A DNA stretch of 7,307 bases, from positions 1 to 7,307 of the forward strand of contig JAMDCE010000100.1 in assembly GCA_023489135.1 (NCBI GenBank), read 5' to 3'. This DNA is from Chloroflexota bacterium. Lineage in GTDB: Bacteria; Chloroflexota; Chloroflexia; JAMDCE01. The first letter of the stretch is position 1. Each line of letters opens with the position of its first letter. The position numbers and the translations under genes were made by a program. This document shows positions 6,221 to 7,307 of this stretch, piece after piece. Under the pieces are notes generated by a model. It saw nothing but the letters and a program-made list of their open reading frames with translations. It did not search any database and was not told where the DNA came from.

Positions 6221-6378
6221 GCAGATGTCCGGCCCCTTCGATACGCCAATCACCTATCCTAACTACTCTTAACGTACGTAAGACCACAAAGTTTCGTTAT
6301 GTCGACTCTGGCAGATAGGTGGGCGGGTACTCACGAGTTCCCCTGTTCTTCTTTGAAAATCGCCGCCTGCTCTCGCCG

Positions 6379-6422
6379 CCCAAAGAAATACGGGAGCACT
6401 CCTGCTCCCGTATTTCTTTGGG
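6379..6422 (-). terminator. Intrinsic terminator after the multiheme cytochrome gene
   Basis: Two perfectly complementary 20-base arms (6379-6398 and 6403-6422) flank a 4-base loop, CTCC. One arm is CCCAAAGAAATACGGGAGCA. On the minus strand the descending arm is GC-rich then T-rich (CCCGTATTTCTTT). It begins about 20 bases after the cytochrome stop at 6444-6446. Because it is symmetrical it can also act on the plus strand, and it separates the cytochrome unit from the glycosyltransferase promoter. Confidence 0.8.
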
Positions 6423-6443
6423 CTATTCAAACTAGCCTTTGGC

Positions 6444-7307
6444 CTACTCCGCCCAAGAGATGGGGTCGGGGTGGCATTGCTTGCAAACCCCGCGGTTGTT
6501 TACGCTTAACAACCGGCTGTTCTCCCCAGACCCCCCCGAGCCATCCGGCCATTCGACGGATTTGCCATACGAATCCATTGTTGAGCCCGTCCCGTGAACA
6601 ACGTGACACTTCAGGCAGGTGAGGCCTGCTTCGGCGACGACGTGCCGGAAATGGAAAACTGGGTCATCCGTGCCATCAGGAGCGCCACTATACCTGGTGT
6701 GGCACTGCAAGCACCACGCGGTGATGTTCCGATTATCGAGGTAGGACACGTCGCGGTAGTTCTTGGCGCTGTAACCAACTGTGTATGTCTTGTTTGCATC
6801 GTCGGAGATTGTCACTCCAGTGGCAGCGTCGGACCCCGATGGGATTGGGCGCAAAAGACGGTAGTTGCCGTTGCCGTGAGGATCGTGGCAACTTCCACAG
6901 TGCAACGTCACGCCGGTCTTCCCGGAGCCTGTGCTACCGTTACCCCATATGGTCACGGGCGCATCTAGTTGGTGTTTGGATGTAGTGGCCATGTCCGACG
7001 GACTACCTGTTACCCCGGGGTCCATCACGACTCTGTCGAACCCGCCCGCGCGGAGGCCGCCGTCCGCCAAACCCTCTCCTGGACTCTCGGAGGCAGCATC
7101 ACGGTTCAAGTAAATTCCATCCTGGACGCTGGTGTCCGCGCCGAGGGCCGTAGAACCATGGCAGGTATAGCAAAGCTGAGTCTGAGTAGCCTCTTTCACC
7201 AGAAAATCTTCCTTGCCTCTGTGTGCCCTGTGACATCCCGCACATCCACCGGGCGTAGCCGACGCGAAATCCGCCCCTCCGTGCGGCCCGCTGTCAGCAA
7301 ATACAAT
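6444..7307 (-). CDS. Multiheme cytochrome c with doubled-CXXCH motifs, C-terminal part (5' end outside window)
   Basis: The frame is open from the right edge of the window to TAG 6444-6446, giving 287 residues without a start; the frame does not begin at the GTG at 7199, since the coding pattern continues upstream of it. Six heme-attachment motifs are visible: CAGCH (22-26), CYTCH (46-50), CGSCH (137-141), CLQCH (199-203), CLKCH (231-235) and CKQCH (275-279). The sequence around them is typical of doubled-CXXCH cytochromes: SGPHGGADFA before the first, CHDPHGNGNYRLLRP at the third, CHVVHGTG at the fifth. Such proteins are exported, carry covalent heme c and move electrons across the periplasm or outside the cell. 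The missing N-terminus should hold the signal peptide and further hemes. A strong terminator follows directly, so this is the last gene of its unit. The electron donor and acceptor are not readable. Confidence 0.94.
   Translation of the reverse strand: MVFADSGPHGGADFASATPGGCAGCHRAHRGKEDFLVKEATQTQLCYTCHGSTALGADTSVQDGIYLNRDAASESPGEGLADGGLRAGGFDRVVMDPGVTGSPSDMATTSKHQLDAPVTIWGNGSTGSGKTGVTLHCGSCHDPHGNGNYRLLRPIPSGSDAATGVTISDDANKTYTVGYSAKNYRDVSYLDNRNITAWCLQCHTRYSGAPDGTDDPVFHFRHVVAEAGLTCLKCHVVHGTGSTMDSYGKSVEWPDGSGGSGENSRLLSVNNRGVCKQCHPDPISWAE

Noticed and set aside
6271..6280. ACGTACGT palindrome as an operator for the glycosyltransferase
   Set aside because: Eight bases of self-complementary sequence about 60 bases upstream of the gene is too little to support an operator.

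Overview
The window looks like a chromosomal segment of an anaerobic, or at least respiratory, bacterium of fairly high GC content. It carries a multiheme c-type cytochrome, a molybdenum-cofactor gene, surface-polysaccharide genes and a radical-SAM DUF512 protein. Stop codons are standard (TGA ends five of the seven gene-like frames, TAA ends moaC, TAG ends the cytochrome). The phylum cannot be fixed from this sequence. The DUF512 protein, the PCYCGC domain and a short REP-like palindrome (GGGCGACC-GGC-GGTCGCCC) would fit Chloroflexota or a related lineage, but that is a tentative inference.

Layout. Plus strand, 1-2446: the C-terminal part of a DUF512 radical-SAM protein (1-1005), followed immediately by an exported metallophosphatase-like protein (1007-2446). 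The second gene is interrupted by one in-frame TGA at 1187-1189. The frame stays open on both sides, the family-typical sequence GGLARRA follows directly, and a stable hairpin lies downstream at a SECIS-compatible distance. The best reading is a selenoprotein with Sec in a Cys-Gly-Sec motif, fused at its C-terminus to a PCYCGC-type cysteine-rich domain. A palindrome at 2461-2486 separates this pair from the converging minus-strand genes.

Minus strand, 7307-2495: moaC (2495-2974); a roughly 700-base non-coding stretch (2993-3689) with several hairpins and two TATAAT boxes; a polyprenyl-phosphate sugar-phosphate transferase (3690-5177); a family 2 glycosyltransferase (5276-6208) with a TATAAT box placed so that its mRNA would be leaderless; a terminator formed by a perfect 20-bp inverted repeat (6379-6422); and the 3' part of a multiheme cytochrome c (6444-7307, six CxxCH motifs visible).

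How the genes relate. The two glycosyl genes probably form one exopolysaccharide or O-antigen unit: the phosphotransferase loads the first sugar onto undecaprenyl phosphate and the GT2 enzyme extends it. The cytochrome belongs to a separate unit to the right that ends at the 6379-6422 terminator. moaC is isolated from other molybdopterin genes here. The radical-SAM/selenoprotein pair is the most unusual part of the window.
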